Positions 63,386 through 64,000 of a DNA stretch of 64,000 nt are shown here, one piece after another. The position numbers and the translations under genes are program-made. Below the pieces are notes generated by a model. It saw only the letters and a list, made by a program, of their open reading frames with translations. It was not told the DNA's origin and did not search any database. Origin of the DNA: Branchiostoma belcheri (Eukaryota > Chordata > Leptocardii > Amphioxiformes > Branchiostomatidae); contig NW_017803839.1 in the NCBI RefSeq assembly GCF_001625305.1, forward strand, positions 137,814 to 201,813, given 5' to 3'. The stretch's first letter is position 1. Each line of letters opens with the position of its first letter.

Positions 63386-64000
63386 AATTAGAACCCCGTC
63401 GTCCAAAACTTTTTTTAAAAATCCATGCACCTAAGGCGTCCAGAGCAAATATTGGTTGCTTTTTGGATCGCGATTTAACTTCTAACTAAGTTATACTTAT
63501 ATATGTTTCAAAATGTTTCAAATATGCAGGGCAGTTAAATGAGCATACGGAGTCCTCACGGTGAGGCATGCGATAGTCTACAGGCGACAGCCCACTAATT
63601 CCAGCCCCTATTGGAATATATGGAAAACATCTAAGAACTGAGCTGTCAACAATCACCTACTTGAGTGTTCAACTATTGTAAACACATATTGACAGGGTAG
63701 TCCAACTTCCAAGTTGTCCATTTAGGCCAAAAATTTCACTTTTTGACCAGCGATACATATCACGGCAAATGCAAACACTGGCAGCATGACCTCTGACCCC
63801 CTTGAAAACCACCAAAAGACAAGAAGATGGGATTAGTTTTAGAACCTACCAAGCAGCCAGAACAACACTAACAGCCAGTTTTTTCAAGTTAATAGAAATA
63901 GAAATAACTCTCCAGCTGGAAAATGCCAGCATTCATCCACACATAGCAAGAAAAAGGCTGTTTTCAGTTGGTTTGGCTGCACTCAATCAAAGGGGTCTCA
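63386..64000. other. No gene recognised
   Basis: A short frame near the right edge (cagttttttcaagttaatag...) cannot be judged at the window border. Confidence 0.35.

Overview
This window is eukaryotic, not prokaryotic. It shows exon-sized open frames bounded by splice-like GT/AG sites, long A+T-rich stretches without genes, microsatellites and minisatellites, a 20-base assembly gap and a very dense layer of decayed transposable elements (TEs). The mix of TE types (DIRS-like, Ty3/Gypsy, Helitron, Mutator-like, CACTA-like, piggyBac-like, Crypton/DUF3504-like, YqaJ-nuclease ORFs, a RAG1-N-terminus-like module) and a C2H2 finger of the FKTAYRSHLSRHMRR type fit a marine invertebrate. An amphioxus (Branchiostoma) is my best guess. 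That is inference: no host gene here fixes the species, and all family names come from remembered motif patterns, not from a search.

Layout. 0-6 kb: minus-strand debris of a Gypsy gag, a Mutator-like fragment, a DIRS-type gag-like ORF, a family B DNA polymerase fragment, and a DIRS RT/RNase H joined to an SGNH-like tail. 6-10 kb: a FLYWCH-like and DUF7869-like TE, a protein-kinase-like exon with one internal stop, a ParB-like ORF overlapping an OB-fold-like ORF, and a Gypsy RNase H. 10.7-15.3 kb: an unknown gene with an inverted relative at 59.2 kb, a ~330-bp duplication holding a nested insertion and the assembly gap, and minisatellites. 15.6-25.4 kb: tandem repeats, CACTA-like, DUF7869-like, DUF6589-like, YqaJ and Gypsy fragments, and a nearly intact 988-bp piggyBac-type non-autonomous element. 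26.9-30.3 kb: an SGNH-like ORF, small repeat-rich exons and a C2H2 exon.

30.9-40.3 kb is the most striking feature. It is a 9.34-kb element with perfect 130-bp terminal inverted repeats and an exact 7-bp target duplication (ACGAGTA), sitting inside a Mutator-like transposase gene whose two halves lie on either side. The element carries a LINE end, a small TIR element and three tRNA-like repeats, but no transposase I can recognise.

40.3-60.9 kb is mostly plus-strand TE ORFs: a hAT-like exon pair, a putative DDE-type ORF with a cysteine-rich tail, a gag-like ORF interrupted by a zinc-finger fragment, an exon pair truncated by a Gypsy gag, a YLDATG-type ORF, a RAG1-N-like module, an L1/Tx1-like RT, a Helitron Rep fragment, a Mutator-like transposase and a DUF3504-like ORF. 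61-64 kb holds almost nothing recognisable.

Very few of these genes look functional, because most frames are broken. The window reads as nested, layered insertions in which younger elements land in older ones. It does not read as a set of cooperating genes.
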